The notes beneath the pieces were generated by a model, which saw only the letters and a list, made by a program, of their open reading frames with translations, ran no database searches and had not been told where the DNA came from. A stretch of 64,000 nucleotides of DNA from Mycolicibacterium sphagni (GTDB lineage: Bacteria > Actinomycetota > Actinomycetes > Mycobacteriales > Mycobacteriaceae): positions 1 to 64,000 of the forward strand of contig NZ_VBSB01000022.1 in assembly GCF_013337765.1 (NCBI RefSeq), read 5' to 3'. The translations under genes and the position numbers were made by a program. This document shows, one piece after another, positions 15,538 through 24,205 of the stretch (positions within the stretch are counted from its first letter, which is position 1; the number at the start of each line of letters is the position of its first letter).

Positions 15538-17080
15538 GATCGTCGGCAAATTCCTGTCCACCCTTCCGGAGGATGACGACCACCCGTACCGCACCGGGCC
15601 GTGGCAACCACAGAACACCGAGTGGCGCGCCGACGATCTGACCGTGGTCGACGGCGAGATCCCCACCGATCTCGACGGGGTGTATCTGCGCAACACCGAG
15701 AACCCGCTGCATCCGGCGCTGAAGGCCTATCACCCCTTCGACGGTGACGGCATGCTCCACATCGTCGGCTTCCGCGACGGAACGGCCTTCTACCGCAACC
15801 GCTTTGTCCGCACCGATGGCTTCGAGGCCGAGAACGCCGCCGCAGGTCCGCTCTGGCCGGGGCTGGCCGAACCGCTGGGGCTGGCAAAGGTGGACTACGG
15901 CTGGGGTGCGCGCACGCTGATGAAGGACGCCTCCAGCACCGATGTCGTGGTGCACCGCGGCACCGCATTGACGAGCTTCTACCAGTGCGGCGATCTCTAC
16001 CGCGTCGACCCTTATTCCGCCGAGACGCTGGGCAAGGAAACCTTCAACGGCGGCTTCCCCGGCGACTGGGGTGTCTCGGCGCATCCGAAGGTCGATGACC
16101 GCACCGGCGAGATGCTGTTCTTCAACTACTCGAAGTCCGCGCCCTACATGCGCTACGGAGTGGTGGACGCCAACAACGACCTGGTGCACTACACCGACGT
16201 TCCCCTGCCGGGCCCGCGGCTCCCCCACGACATGGCGTTCACCCGAAACTACGTCATCCTCAACGACTTCCCGCTGTTCTGGGACCCCGAACTGCTCGAG
16301 CGCGACTTGCACGTCGCCCGTTTCCACCGGGACATCCCGTCACGGTTCGCCGTACTCCCCCGCCGCGGCGGGAGCGCAGGCCCAATCCCGGGTCGCTCCG
16401 CTCCTGCCCTCCGCGACATCCAGTGGTTCGAGGCCGACCCCACCTACGTGCTGCACTTCACCAACGCCTACGAGGACGGCGACGAGATCGTGCTGGACGG
16501 CTTTTTCCAGGGCGACCCCGAACCCTGCGACAACGGCACCGGCACCAAGTGGCAGCGGGCGTTCCGGTTCCTCGCGCTGGACCGGATGCAGGCCCGACTG
16601 CACCGCTGGCGGCTCAACCTGCGCACCGGCGGGCTCACCGAAGAATCGTTGTCCGACAGCATCACCGAGTTCGGCATGATCAACTCCGGCCATGCCGGCG
16701 AGCCGTATCGCTACACCTACGCCGCCAGTGGGAAGCCGGGCTGGTTCCTGTTCGACGGACTGGTCCGCCACGATCTGCACACGGGCACCGAAGAGCGGTA
16801 CGCATTCGGCGACGGCGTCTACGGCAGCGAGACGGCGATGGCCCCTCGTGTCGGCAGCCGGGCCGAGGACGACGGCTACCTGGTCACCCTGACCACCGAC
16901 ATGACAGCCGACGCCTCGTATTGCCTGGTGTTCGACGCCGCCCGGATACCGGACGGTCCAGTGTGCAAACTTCAACTGCCGGAACGGATTTCCAGCGGGA
17001 CTCACTCCACCTGGGTGGCCGGTGACTCGCTGCGCCGCTGGCATACCAGTGATTCGGCCGCCGGGGCGATCGGACTGTAG
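15527..17080 (+). CDS. Carotenoid oxygenase (RPE65/CCD family)
   Basis: Non-haem iron dioxygenase of 517 residues that should cleave a double bond in a carotenoid, apocarotenoid or stilbene. The four iron-binding histidines of the seven-bladed propeller are visible: His186 (AHPKVD), His234 (LPHDM), His310 (VLHFTNAYE) and His493 (GTHSTW). Residues about 283-296 form an extra Gly/Ala/Pro/Arg segment absent from my memory of relatives, encoded by a palindrome-rich DNA patch. Start ATG 15527 lies in the thiolase 3' end; stop overlaps the next GTG by 1 nt, so the three genes form one operon. M. tuberculosis Rv0913c is the likely counterpart. Confidence 0.92.
   Translation: MHTEIVGKFLSTLPEDDDHPYRTGPWQPQNTEWRADDLTVVDGEIPTDLDGVYLRNTENPLHPALKAYHPFDGDGMLHIVGFRDGTAFYRNRFVRTDGFEAENAAAGPLWPGLAEPLGLAKVDYGWGARTLMKDASSTDVVVHRGTALTSFYQCGDLYRVDPYSAETLGKETFNGGFPGDWGVSAHPKVDDRTGEMLFFNYSKSAPYMRYGVVDANNDLVHYTDVPLPGPRLPHDMAFTRNYVILNDFPLFWDPELLERDLHVARFHRDIPSRFAVLPRRGGSAGPIPGRSAPALRDIQWFEADPTYVLHFTNAYEDGDEIVLDGFFQGDPEPCDNGTGTKWQRAFRFLALDRMQARLHRWRLNLRTGGLTEESLSDSITEFGMINSGHAGEPYRYTYAASGKPGWFLFDGLVRHDLHTGTEERYAFGDGVYGSETAMAPRVGSRAEDDGYLVTLTTDMTADASYCLVFDAARIPDGPVCKLQLPERISSGTHSTWVAGDSLRRWHTSDSAAGAIGL
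16371..16414 (+). repeat. Palindrome-rich in-frame insertion in the carotenoid oxygenase
   Basis: GGAGCG (16371-16376) is mirrored by CGCTCC (16394-16399), followed by GCTCCTGC. The segment keeps the reading frame and encodes a low-complexity Gly/Ala/Pro/Arg loop. It resembles short dispersed GC-rich repeats of mycobacteria, but I cannot search the genome for other copies. Confidence 0.4.
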
Positions 17081-18036
17081 TGGCCGATACCGTAGCCGCT
17101 GAGACGCCGACCGTCTTGGCGCCCGACAGCCCCAATGCCATCGGAAGGATGCTGGGCCTCCTCGGTGACGAGTGGAACCTGCTGATCGTTCAGCAGGCGC
17201 TGCTCGGCGCCAGCCGCTACAGCCAGTTCATGTCGCGGTTGCCGATCTCGAATTCGGTGCTGACCAGCCGGCTGCGGACACTGGTCAGTGACGGTCTGCT
17301 GTCCCGCACGGTGCACGCCTCCACCCGAGCCCGCACCGAGTACCTGGTCACCGGCCGCGGTCGGTCGCTGTGGCCGGCGTTGTTGTCCATCTGGGAGTGG
17401 GAACGCAATTGGGTGACCGGGCATCAGGAACGACTGCCGGCAATGCGCCACGCGGCGTGCGGATCCCATTTCGCACCCCAATTGCGCTGCAACGCCTGCC
17501 GTGCCGTGGTCACCGGACCGGAAGTGGCACTGAGCCTTGGTCCCAGCGGAACATGGACGCGGTCGGCGCCGGCCGCGTCGACGCGGCGCCGTTCGGAGTC
17601 CGACCCCGCCACCCGCCACGCCGGATTGTTCCCGGAGACCATGAGCATCCTGGGAAATCGTTGGGCTGCGGCCCTTCTGGTGGCCGCGTTCCTGGGGACT
17701 ACGCGCTTCACCGATTTCCAGACGCAGCTCGGCGCACCGCCCAGCCTGCTGGCCGAGCGGCTGCAGACCTTCTGCAGCATCGGCGTTTTCACCACCTCAC
17801 CCACAGAACGCTCGGGCCCGGAGCGAGCCGCGTACCTGTTGACCGAGAAGGGCCGGGCATTCTTCCCGGTGCTGGCGGCCGCGCTGCAATGGGCACAGTG
17901 GTGGTATCAGGCCCCCGAAGGCCCGGCGGTGGTGATGACCCACCACGACTGCGGCGCCGGCTTCACCGGAGAACTGGCGTGCGACCGGTGCGCCGAACGG
18001 CTCAGCGGCGAACAGGTCCACACGGTCGCTATTTAG
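17080..18036 (+). CDS. Tandem HxlR-family transcriptional regulator with two zinc-ribbon-like motifs
   Basis: Regulator of 318 residues made of two successive HxlR winged-helix modules (about 20-110 and 185-275), each with the family pattern GDEW/GNRW...LL...F..F...L....L..RL..L...G. Each module is followed by a Cys-rich tail: HAACGSHF...LRCNAC and HHDCGAGF...LACDRC, which could bind one zinc each. Most HxlR proteins have a single module and dimerise, so this is an internally fused dimer. GTG 17080 overlaps the oxygenase stop by 1 nt, making it the probable local regulator of the thiolase-oxygenase operon. Confidence 0.85.
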   Translation: MADTVAAETPTVLAPDSPNAIGRMLGLLGDEWNLLIVQQALLGASRYSQFMSRLPISNSVLTSRLRTLVSDGLLSRTVHASTRARTEYLVTGRGRSLWPALLSIWEWERNWVTGHQERLPAMRHAACGSHFAPQLRCNACRAVVTGPEVALSLGPSGTWTRSAPAASTRRRSESDPATRHAGLFPETMSILGNRWAAALLVAAFLGTTRFTDFQTQLGAPPSLLAERLQTFCSIGVFTTSPTERSGPERAAYLLTEKGRAFFPVLAAALQWAQWWYQAPEGPAVVMTHHDCGAGFTGELACDRCAERLSGEQVHTVAI

Positions 18037-18056
18037 GCGCCATCGCTATTTAGGCG
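18026..18056. repeat. 14-bp direct repeat spanning two convergent stop codons
   Basis: TCGCTATTTAGGCG occurs at 18026-18039 and 18043-18056 (period 17). The first copy contains the stop of the tandem HxlR gene, the second contains the stop of the convergent lipoprotein gene. It looks like a small tandem duplication at a 3' junction. Confidence 0.8.
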
Positions 18057-18663
18057 GGAGTATCTGGAATCCCTTGAGGATCGCCGCGGAATCCGCGACG
18101 TAGGTGGGATTGTCGGCTTTGATCGTCTGCACCGTCACGGTGGTCACGTAGTTGACGTCACCGGCCTGGTAGACCACGGCCAGGGAGGCCGCGCTACGAG
18201 CCGGGATCTTTCCCATCGCGGGCGCGGTGTAGGTGGTCGATTGGGCCGTGGACCCGCACACCTGTGTCGGGGCCGATTTCAGGTCGGTGACCTTCAGCTT
18301 GGCCACCAGCTGTTTGTCCTGAGCGTCGAGGATCTGCTGCGGCTTGCCGACGTCGGCACCCACCTTCTGCAGGGTGACGACGGCATTGGGGGTGAACCCC
18401 TGGTCGGACAGGCCCTCGTTGCGCAGCGCGAATCGGATGGTCTCGGAGTCCAGTTTGGTGGTGCGCTCCCAACCCTGCGGCTGAGGTAGCCGCAACCGCG
18501 GTTCCTGATCGGTTCGGGTCGGGATGTCGATCATCGGCACCGACACCTCGTCGCATGTGACGGCGGCGGCCGGCTTCGCGTCGTCCGAGCAGCCTGCGAT
18601 CGCCACCACCAGTGCGGCCGCCAGCACGGCCGACACGTGTCCCGTCACGCTGCGCAATCTCAT
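18046..18663 (-). CDS. LpqN-family lipoprotein
   Basis: Envelope lipoprotein of 205 residues from ATG 18663. The hydrophobic signal ends with IAGC (about residues 22-25 from that start) followed by a short linker. The body matches the LpqN/LpqT-type domain: LPQPQGWERTT, a mixed alpha/beta middle and a VQTIKADNPTYVADSAAILKGFQI-like C-terminal helix, given here in part. A Cys pair (TCDE and QVCG) may form a disulfide. Such proteins associate with trehalose-lipid transport in mycobacteria, which is only a family-level hint. A longer reading to 18819 lacks a signal peptide at its start and is rejected. Confidence 0.82.
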   Translation of the reverse strand: MRLRSVTGHVSAVLAAALVVAIAGCSDDAKPAAAVTCDEVSVPMIDIPTRTDQEPRLRLPQPQGWERTTKLDSETIRFALRNEGLSDQGFTPNAVVTLQKVGADVGKPQQILDAQDKQLVAKLKVTDLKSAPTQVCGSTAQSTTYTAPAMGKIPARSAASLAVVYQAGDVNYVTTVTVQTIKADNPTYVADSAAILKGFQILPPK

Positions 18664-18815
18664 CCCTTCGTACCCCCGGCAAACCCGCCCAAGCCTACCG
18701 GTGGCGGGCTCACCCTCATAGATCCAGGAGCTTACGACTGCAGGCCGGTCGTCAGAACGTCGAGCCGGCCTGACGAACTCCATGCCGCCCGCCGCCTGGC
18801 ATTGCCTGCGGCACA

Positions 18816-20147
18816 TCATATTTCGGTAGGCTGGGTCGCCCTTCGCCAGGGTTCATAGCGGTCGCGAAGCGGAAGGTCGACCACATCTGATGGTGGCCCC
18901 AGGAGAAAGCCTTGGCCGTACTCGATACCCAGACCGATCAGCGTCTGGAGCTGGCTCGATGTCTCCACAGCTTCGGCCACCGTCGTGGCGTGCAGCTCGG
19001 ATGCCAGCGATTTCAGGGCGGTCACCATTGCACGAGCGATGGGCTCGTCGTCGATGCCAGAAATCAACTCTCCGTCGATCTTGATGATCTCGGGACGTAG
19101 CCTCAGCAGCTGGGTGAGGTTGGCATAGCCAGCGCCGACATCGTCGACCGCTACCGACACGCCCGCATCCCGCACCCGCTTCAGCCCCGGAACCGGGTCA
19201 GCGGGAAAGAGTTCGTGCTCGGTGATTTCCACGATCAGCGCGCGGTCCTGCGCAGCCAACACGTCCTGAATCACCGGCTCCAGCGCTGCGCTCGGACTCA
19301 GGTTGACCGTCACTGGACAGTCGCTGGGGATGCGACGCGCTGCGGTCAAGATCGTGCACAGCGCGGCATATTCCAAGTCGATACCACGGCCGAGACGCCG
19401 TGCAGCACTGAACCATTGCGCCGGCGCCAGGTCCGATTCTGCAGGGAAACGCATCAGCCCCTCGTAGGCAGCCGTCGTCCCATGTTCGAGACGGACGATG
19501 GGCTGGAAGACCGCTCTGAGTGCGTTTGGCTGCGCCAGCAGCGCGTCCAGTCGGTGTTGCAGACCTTCGATCTCGACTGCCTCGGGCAACATCACCGACG
19601 CGACGAATTGCGCCGTGAGAGCGCGTTGCCCGCGGTTGTCGCCATCGGTCATCACCTGGGTCAGCAGCGCTGAGAGCTGCAATTGGGCGCCGACCAAGGC
19701 GGACACGAACTCGCTGATGGCGAGCAGCGCGTCGACATCTGTCTCGGTGAACGCGCCGACGGCCGTGGCCGCCAACAGTAGGGAACCGATCGCGTCGCCG
19801 TTGTGCATCAACGGAATGACCGCCCAGGACCGAGTAACCCACTGCTTGTTCATCGCGCGAACGCGTGCCGACAGTCGCATGTCCGTCAGCGCGTCGTGTA
19901 CCAGCTTGGGGCGCCGCTCCCTGGCCGCACGGCCCTGAAAACTGTTCTCCGGGGGCACAACGAAACCGATCGTGGCCGCAAGCGCGCCGTGTGCAGACAC
20001 GGTCACGTACGCGTTGTCGGAGCCGCGAAGCAGCGTGACGGCCGCTCCGTCGGCAGCCTGCACGAAGGCGCAAGCCTGCTCAGCGACACGCCCGACCAGC
20101 GACACCGGGTCCATCGACGCTGTCAGTGCCTGAACCAGTCTCTCCAC
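18816..20147 (-). CDS. GAF-EAL c-di-GMP phosphodiesterase
   Basis: Cytosolic 443-residue protein: GAF sensor (about 15-165) and EAL domain (about 205-425). The EAL signature reads EGL, but the other catalytic and metal residues look intact: Asn in NLSP, Glu in EITEHE, Asp-Asp in VDDVGAG, Lys in IKIDGEL, Glu in AEAVE and Gln in YGQGFLLGPP. The enzyme should hydrolyse c-di-GMP to pGpG, though EGL/DDVG variants can be weak or purely c-di-GMP-binding. It balances the GGDEF protein some 5 kb away. Its 3' end lies close to the lipoprotein region and it is transcribed on the same strand as it. Confidence 0.88.
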   Translation of the reverse strand: MERLVQALTASMDPVSLVGRVAEQACAFVQAADGAAVTLLRGSDNAYVTVSAHGALAATIGFVVPPENSFQGRAARERRPKLVHDALTDMRLSARVRAMNKQWVTRSWAVIPLMHNGDAIGSLLLAATAVGAFTETDVDALLAISEFVSALVGAQLQLSALLTQVMTDGDNRGQRALTAQFVASVMLPEAVEIEGLQHRLDALLAQPNALRAVFQPIVRLEHGTTAAYEGLMRFPAESDLAPAQWFSAARRLGRGIDLEYAALCTILTAARRIPSDCPVTVNLSPSAALEPVIQDVLAAQDRALIVEITEHELFPADPVPGLKRVRDAGVSVAVDDVGAGYANLTQLLRLRPEIIKIDGELISGIDDEPIARAMVTALKSLASELHATTVAEAVETSSQLQTLIGLGIEYGQGFLLGPPSDVVDLPLRDRYEPWRRATQPTEI

Positions 20148-20231
20148 AGCACTCCATCTCCGCGCCGTTTGACATTAGCGTAAACGGGTGCTCATGGCCG
20201 CCGAAACGGATCGGTGTGGCGTCGGCCGAGG

Positions 20232-20825
20232 TCAGGAATGCCTGCTCAGCCTGAATGTCAGGTTGTTGCGAACCGCTGGCCATTCGATGTCCAGGATGGA
20301 GTAGACCACGGTGTCGCGACGGGATCCGTCGGCAAGCACCTGGTTGCTGCGCAACACGCCGTCCAGCTTGGCGCCGAGGCGTTCGATGGCAGCCCTGCTG
20401 ACCTGATTGAAGAAGTGCGTGCGGAACTCCACAGCGACACAACCGAGTTGGTCGAACGCATGGGAGAGCATCACCAGTTTGGTCTCGGTGTTGACCCCGG
20501 TACGGCGGGCCGCCGCCGAATACCAGGTGTGGCCGATCTCGAGTCGCCGGTTGGCGGCGTCGACGTGAAACAGGCTCGACGAGCCGACCACCGCGTCGTC
20601 GCTGCGCCTGCGGATCACATAGGTGACGCCCTCGTCGCCGGCCTGCATCGCGGCCATCCTGCTCACCCATGCCGCAGCGTTGTCCGGCGACGGTGCGCTG
20701 GTGAACCACAGCTCCCCCACGTCGGCTGCGGCCGCGGTGATCTCGGGTATATGAGAGTCGCTCAGCGGCTCGAGTGAAACCCATTGCGCGCCGGTCAAAG
20801 TGACCGGATCGACGAACCGGCTCAT
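20232..20825 (-). CDS. GNAT-family N-acetyltransferase (RimJ/RimL-like)
   Basis: Acetyl-CoA-dependent N-acetyltransferase of 197 residues. It shows the RimJ-type layout: VSLEPLSDSHIPEI at the start, WYSAAARRTGVNTETKLVMLSHAFDQ forming the acetyl-CoA pyrophosphate loop and helix (read in part), then VEFRTHFFNQVSRAAIERLGAKLDGVLR as the C-terminal acceptor region. ATG 20825 overlaps the upstream membrane-protein stop by 4 nt, so they are coupled. Natural substrate may be an N-terminal or small amine; not determined here. Confidence 0.85.
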   Translation of the reverse strand: MSRFVDPVTLTGAQWVSLEPLSDSHIPEITAAAADVGELWFTSAPSPDNAAAWVSRMAAMQAGDEGVTYVIRRRSDDAVVGSSSLFHVDAANRRLEIGHTWYSAAARRTGVNTETKLVMLSHAFDQLGCVAVEFRTHFFNQVSRAAIERLGAKLDGVLRSNQVLADGSRRDTVVYSILDIEWPAVRNNLTFRLSRHS

Positions 20826-21244
20826 CGCCTGCGCACCAGGGTGGAGACCAACGCCCACACCGACGACACCAGAGCGAATGCTGCGGCTGCCGCCCCGATA
20901 TAGAAGCCGTATCCCGCCGACACCGGCGGGCTGACGTTGAGGTGGTAGTACCAGTAGGTCAGCACCGCGAGCAGCACCGAGATCACCAGCGCCGCCGCGG
21001 CGGCCAGCCGCGGGGACAGATTGCGCGCCACCATCGCACCCGTGACGATCAGCACCGAGGCCAGCAGCACGATCAATTGACCGGCTCCGAACCGCGGCGG
21101 CAGCTCGATGCTGCCGGCCGTGCCGCCGATCGCGCTGGCACGTCCGCCGCCCAGGACCGGGGTCGTCAGCCACGGCAGCCAGGCACTGACGGCCAGCACC
21201 ACCGCGCACAGCACGACGACCCAGCCAACACGCAGGTGTGCCAT
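20822..21244 (-). CDS. Four-helix membrane protein (Rv0912-like)
   Basis: Integral membrane protein of 140 residues with four predicted helices (about 5-25, 52-72, 80-100, 112-135) and a polar loop after the first. No enzymatic motif is visible. Its place between the dioxygenase block and ctpE, and minus-strand orientation, match my memory of M. tuberculosis Rv0912 (149 aa). It starts at ATG 21244 and ends in a 4 nt overlap with the acetyltransferase gene. Confidence 0.75.
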   Translation of the reverse strand: MAHLRVGWVVVLCAVVLAVSAWLPWLTTPVLGGGRASAIGGTAGSIELPPRFGAGQLIVLLASVLIVTGAMVARNLSPRLAAAAALVISVLLAVLTYWYYHLNVSPPVSAGYGFYIGAAAAAFALVSSVWALVSTLVRRR

Positions 21245-21253
21245 GGTCAGACC

Positions 21254-22822
21254 CTAACCCGCCTCGTCCAGTACGCCAGGCAGCCGCATCGACAACGTCC
21301 GGTCCAGATCCAGCCGGGCCAGGAACTCGTCGTCGTGACTGACCACGATCACTGCCCCGAGGTAGGCACGCAAAGCGTCGACCAGCTGGTCCACACTGGC
21401 CAGATCGAGATTGTTGGTCGGTTCGTCGAGGACGATCAGCTGGGGCGGTGGATCAGCCAACAGTAACCGCGCCAGCGCGACGCGGAACCGTTCACCACCG
21501 GACAGTGTGGCCACCGGCCGGTACACCGAGTCGCCGCGCAGCAGGAACCGGGCCAGCCGGGTACGGACCAGGGCGGCATCACCATTCGGCGCCGTGACGT
21601 TGTCCAGCACGCTGGCCTGCTCGTCCAGGCCGTCGATGCGCTGGGGCAGGTAACCGATCCGATCGGTCAGCAATCGGCCTGCGGTCCCGGCGAGCAGATC
21701 GTCCAGCAGCCTGGTCTTCCCGATGCCGTTCGGCCCGACGACAGCGATCCGCTCCGGCCCCATCACCACAAATGGCCCACGGCTGCCTGGCAATTCGGCG
21801 AGCCTGCGGCTGGCCGGCACGTCAGGATCGGGAAGATCGACGCGGATGTGCTCATCGCTGCGGAGCCTGGCCTCGGCCGCCTGCAACGCGTCGGCGGCCG
21901 CCGCCGCCGTCGCGGCGAGTTCGGTGCGCAGCTTGCCCGCCGACACCTCGGCGGACCCCGCCCATCCGTTCATCACGATCTTGGGCGCCCGCTTATTAGC
22001 ATAGTCCTTCTGCGCCTTGCGATTTCGGTGTGCCAGCTTGGTCTCAGCGGCCGCGCGCTGCCGCTTCTGCACCCGTACCGTCTGCTCGGCAGCCGAAACC
22101 GCTTGCGCCGCAGCGGCCTGCTCGTTGTCCAGGTGCGCGCGCCACTCGCGATACGGCCCGCCGAATGACGTGAGCCGGTGGTTGTGCAGCTCGGCGGTGG
22201 TGTCCATCCGGTTCAGCAGGGCAACGTCGTGGCTGACCACCACCAGCGTTCCCGGCCAGTCGGCGATCAGGTCGAACAGCCGGCTGCGGGCGTCCCGGTC
22301 GAGGTTGTTGGTCGGCTCGTCGAGCAGGGTGATCTCGGCGCCCTGGAGCCGAAGGGCGGTGACGGCCAGCAGCATCGCCTCCCCGCCCGATATCTGGCCG
22401 ACCGTACGATCCAGGTCGGCCGCGCCCAGTCCGATGACGCGCAGCGCCCCGGCGGCACGGTCGGCGATATCCCAGTCCTCGCCGATGACCTCGAAGTCGC
22501 GCTCGGTGGCTGCGCCGGACTCGATTGCTGCAAGCGCGGCCAGTTTGGCGCCGACCCCGAGCCCGTCAGCGATCGACTGCGCGACATCGAGGGTCAGGGT
22601 CTGCGGCAGATAGGCGACGTCACCGCTGGCGACGATCCGCCCGCCGGTCGCCGTCAGTCGGCCGGCGATCAGGCGCAGCAGGGTCGACTTCCCGCTGCCG
22701 TTGGCGCCGACCAGTCCGGTCCGTCCGGTCGACAGCGTGGCATTGAGACGTTCCAGCGCGACGGTGCCGTCCGGCCAGACGAAATCGAGATCGATCAGGG
22801 TGATTGCAGAGTCGGTAGGCAT
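21254..22822 (-). CDS. ABC-F ATP-binding protein
   Basis: Cytosolic ABC-F protein of 522 residues with two nucleotide-binding domains and no membrane segments. First domain: GANGSGKST (P loop), ISGGEAM signature, LLDEPTNNLD Walker B. Second: GPNGIGKTR (P loop variant), LSGGERFR signature, IVLDEPTNNLD. A basic Arg/Lys-rich linker (about 240-300) separates them, as in ribosome-binding ABC-F translation factors. Likely role is ribosome protection or a translation quality role; drug resistance cannot be claimed. It diverges from the cupin gene across a 144 nt gap. Confidence 0.9.
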   Translation of the reverse strand: MPTDSAITLIDLDFVWPDGTVALERLNATLSTGRTGLVGANGSGKSTLLRLIAGRLTATGGRIVASGDVAYLPQTLTLDVAQSIADGLGVGAKLAALAAIESGAATERDFEVIGEDWDIADRAAGALRVIGLGAADLDRTVGQISGGEAMLLAVTALRLQGAEITLLDEPTNNLDRDARSRLFDLIADWPGTLVVVSHDVALLNRMDTTAELHNHRLTSFGGPYREWRAHLDNEQAAAAQAVSAAEQTVRVQKRQRAAAETKLAHRNRKAQKDYANKRAPKIVMNGWAGSAEVSAGKLRTELAATAAAAADALQAAEARLRSDEHIRVDLPDPDVPASRRLAELPGSRGPFVVMGPERIAVVGPNGIGKTRLLDDLLAGTAGRLLTDRIGYLPQRIDGLDEQASVLDNVTAPNGDAALVRTRLARFLLRGDSVYRPVATLSGGERFRVALARLLLADPPPQLIVLDEPTNNLDLASVDQLVDALRAYLGAVIVVSHDDEFLARLDLDRTLSMRLPGVLDEAG

Positions 22823-22966
22823 GGGTCTCCGAAGTGGTTGTCAGCGGTCAGGTGAGCGACGCTGTGATCCACGACAGGGACCGTCCTTCCTCATGCACTT
22901 TGTGACGACCGTCGGCCACGCTAATGCGGCAACGCGAATGCCGGCAACCGATTTATCTCTACGCTG

Positions 22967-23419
22967 ATGCCCATGACGGATCTCCCCGACTGGGTACAGA
23001 AGCTCGAGCTGGGTCCCCACCCCGAGGGCGGATATTTCCGCGAGACCTGGCGCAGTGAGCTCGTCGTCGGCGAGTCGGCGTTGCCGCCGGACTACAACGG
23101 ATCGCGCAATGCCGGCACGGCCATCTACTTCGTCCTGCTGCCCGGCCAGCAGTCGGCCTGGCACACCGTGCGCAGCGCCGAGTTGTGGCTGTATCACCGC
23201 GGCAGCCCGTTGCTTCTCGAGATCGGCGCCGAAAGAGACAGCGCCACAACGGTTCTCCTCGGCGCCGATATCGTCGCCGAGGAACAGCCGCAGGTGCTGG
23301 TGCCGCCCGGTTATTGGCAGCGCGCCCGACCCCGCGACGACGAGCCGACCCTGGTCAGCTGTGTCGTGGTGCCTGGGTTCGACTTCGCGGACTTCGCGCT
23401 GGCAGCCGACGACGCCTAG
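22967..23419 (+). CDS. Cupin-fold protein of the DUF985 type
   Basis: A 150-residue single cupin: LGPHPEGGYFRETWRS, IYFVLLPGQQSAWHTVRSAELWLYHRG and LVPPGYWQRARP are the usual strands of the Cupin_5 (DUF985) family, with His and Glu ligands for a possible metal. Family members are linked to sugar or nucleotide-sugar handling but the reaction is unknown. ATG 22967 is followed two codons later by a second ATG (22973); either could be used. Its 3' end overlaps the convergent BKACE gene by 4 nt. Confidence 0.88.
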   Translation: MPMTDLPDWVQKLELGPHPEGGYFRETWRSELVVGESALPPDYNGSRNAGTAIYFVLLPGQQSAWHTVRSAELWLYHRGSPLLLEIGAERDSATTVLLGADIVAEEQPQVLVPPGYWQRARPRDDEPTLVSCVVVPGFDFADFALAADDA

Positions 23420-24156
23420 CTGACGTCCCGCAGGACGTCATTGGCGGCCGCGACCAGTTCGGCGTTGCCCGGCGCCGTCGACCCGTCCGGCAGCGCCAAG
23501 GTGTCCTCCAGCCCGATCCGGGTTTGCAGGCCGCGCACACCCGCATGCGCCAGCAGTGGCCAACAACTCTCGTCCAGGCCGTGCAGCAGAATCGGCGCGG
23601 GCGAGGAGGCACTGCGGATCCTCGCGAGCAGGTCGTCGGCGGTCTCGGTGTCCCCGTCGGGCCCCAGCTCGATCATCACCCGCAGGCAGTGCGGCGCCAC
23701 CTCGGAGCGCGCCCACTCCTCGGCGGCCTCGGCATGGAAGATGCCGATCTCGACGCCGATGCCCCGGCTCAGCAGCAGCTGCGCCAATGCCTCGGAGCCG
23801 GGTTCGTGCCAGTTGACCGAGGCGAAGTCGGGCAGCACGGTCCACGACTCGACGGCATGCAACCGCTGCTGCGGATCGGGCAGTGCCCAGAACCCCGTGG
23901 TCACGCCCAGCGGCAGGCCGGGCAGCGCGTGCCGGACGGCGGTGACGGCCGCGGCGACGGTGTCGGGGACCAGTGAATCCACCCCATCAGCGGTCTTGGG
24001 GTGCAGGTGGACGGCCTTGGCTCCGGCACCGTGCGCGGCGACGGCGGCGTCAGCCAACTGTTGAGGCGATACCGGCAGACCCGGATGCGCGTCGGGGGTG
24101 CGAGCGCCGTTGATGCAGGCCTTCACGTACGGGGCGGCTGGAGGCACTAAGGGCAT
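23416..24156 (-). CDS. Beta-keto acid cleavage enzyme family protein (BKACE, DUF849)
   Basis: TIM-barrel protein of 246 residues in the BKACE family, whose lysine-fermentation member KCE cleaves 3-keto-5-aminohexanoate using acetyl-CoA. The metal-binding HLH occurs at residues 50-52; the substrate regions VTTGFW, SVNWHEPGS and GIEIG-type strand follow. At 246 aa it is shorter than typical KCE (about 275-310 aa). No lysine-fermentation genes are near, so another beta-keto acid is likely. It stops 50 nt before the divergent K+ channel gene starts. Confidence 0.85.
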   Translation of the reverse strand: MPLVPPAAPYVKACINGARTPDAHPGLPVSPQQLADAAVAAHGAGAKAVHLHPKTADGVDSLVPDTVAAAVTAVRHALPGLPLGVTTGFWALPDPQQRLHAVESWTVLPDFASVNWHEPGSEALAQLLLSRGIGVEIGIFHAEAAEEWARSEVAPHCLRVMIELGPDGDTETADDLLARIRSASSPAPILLHGLDESCWPLLAHAGVRGLQTRIGLEDTLALPDGSTAPGNAELVAAANDVLRDVS

Positions 24157-24205
24157 AAGCCATTCTCACCCGTCACGCCAGAGGTTTCCGAAGTAGCGTT
24201 TCCCC

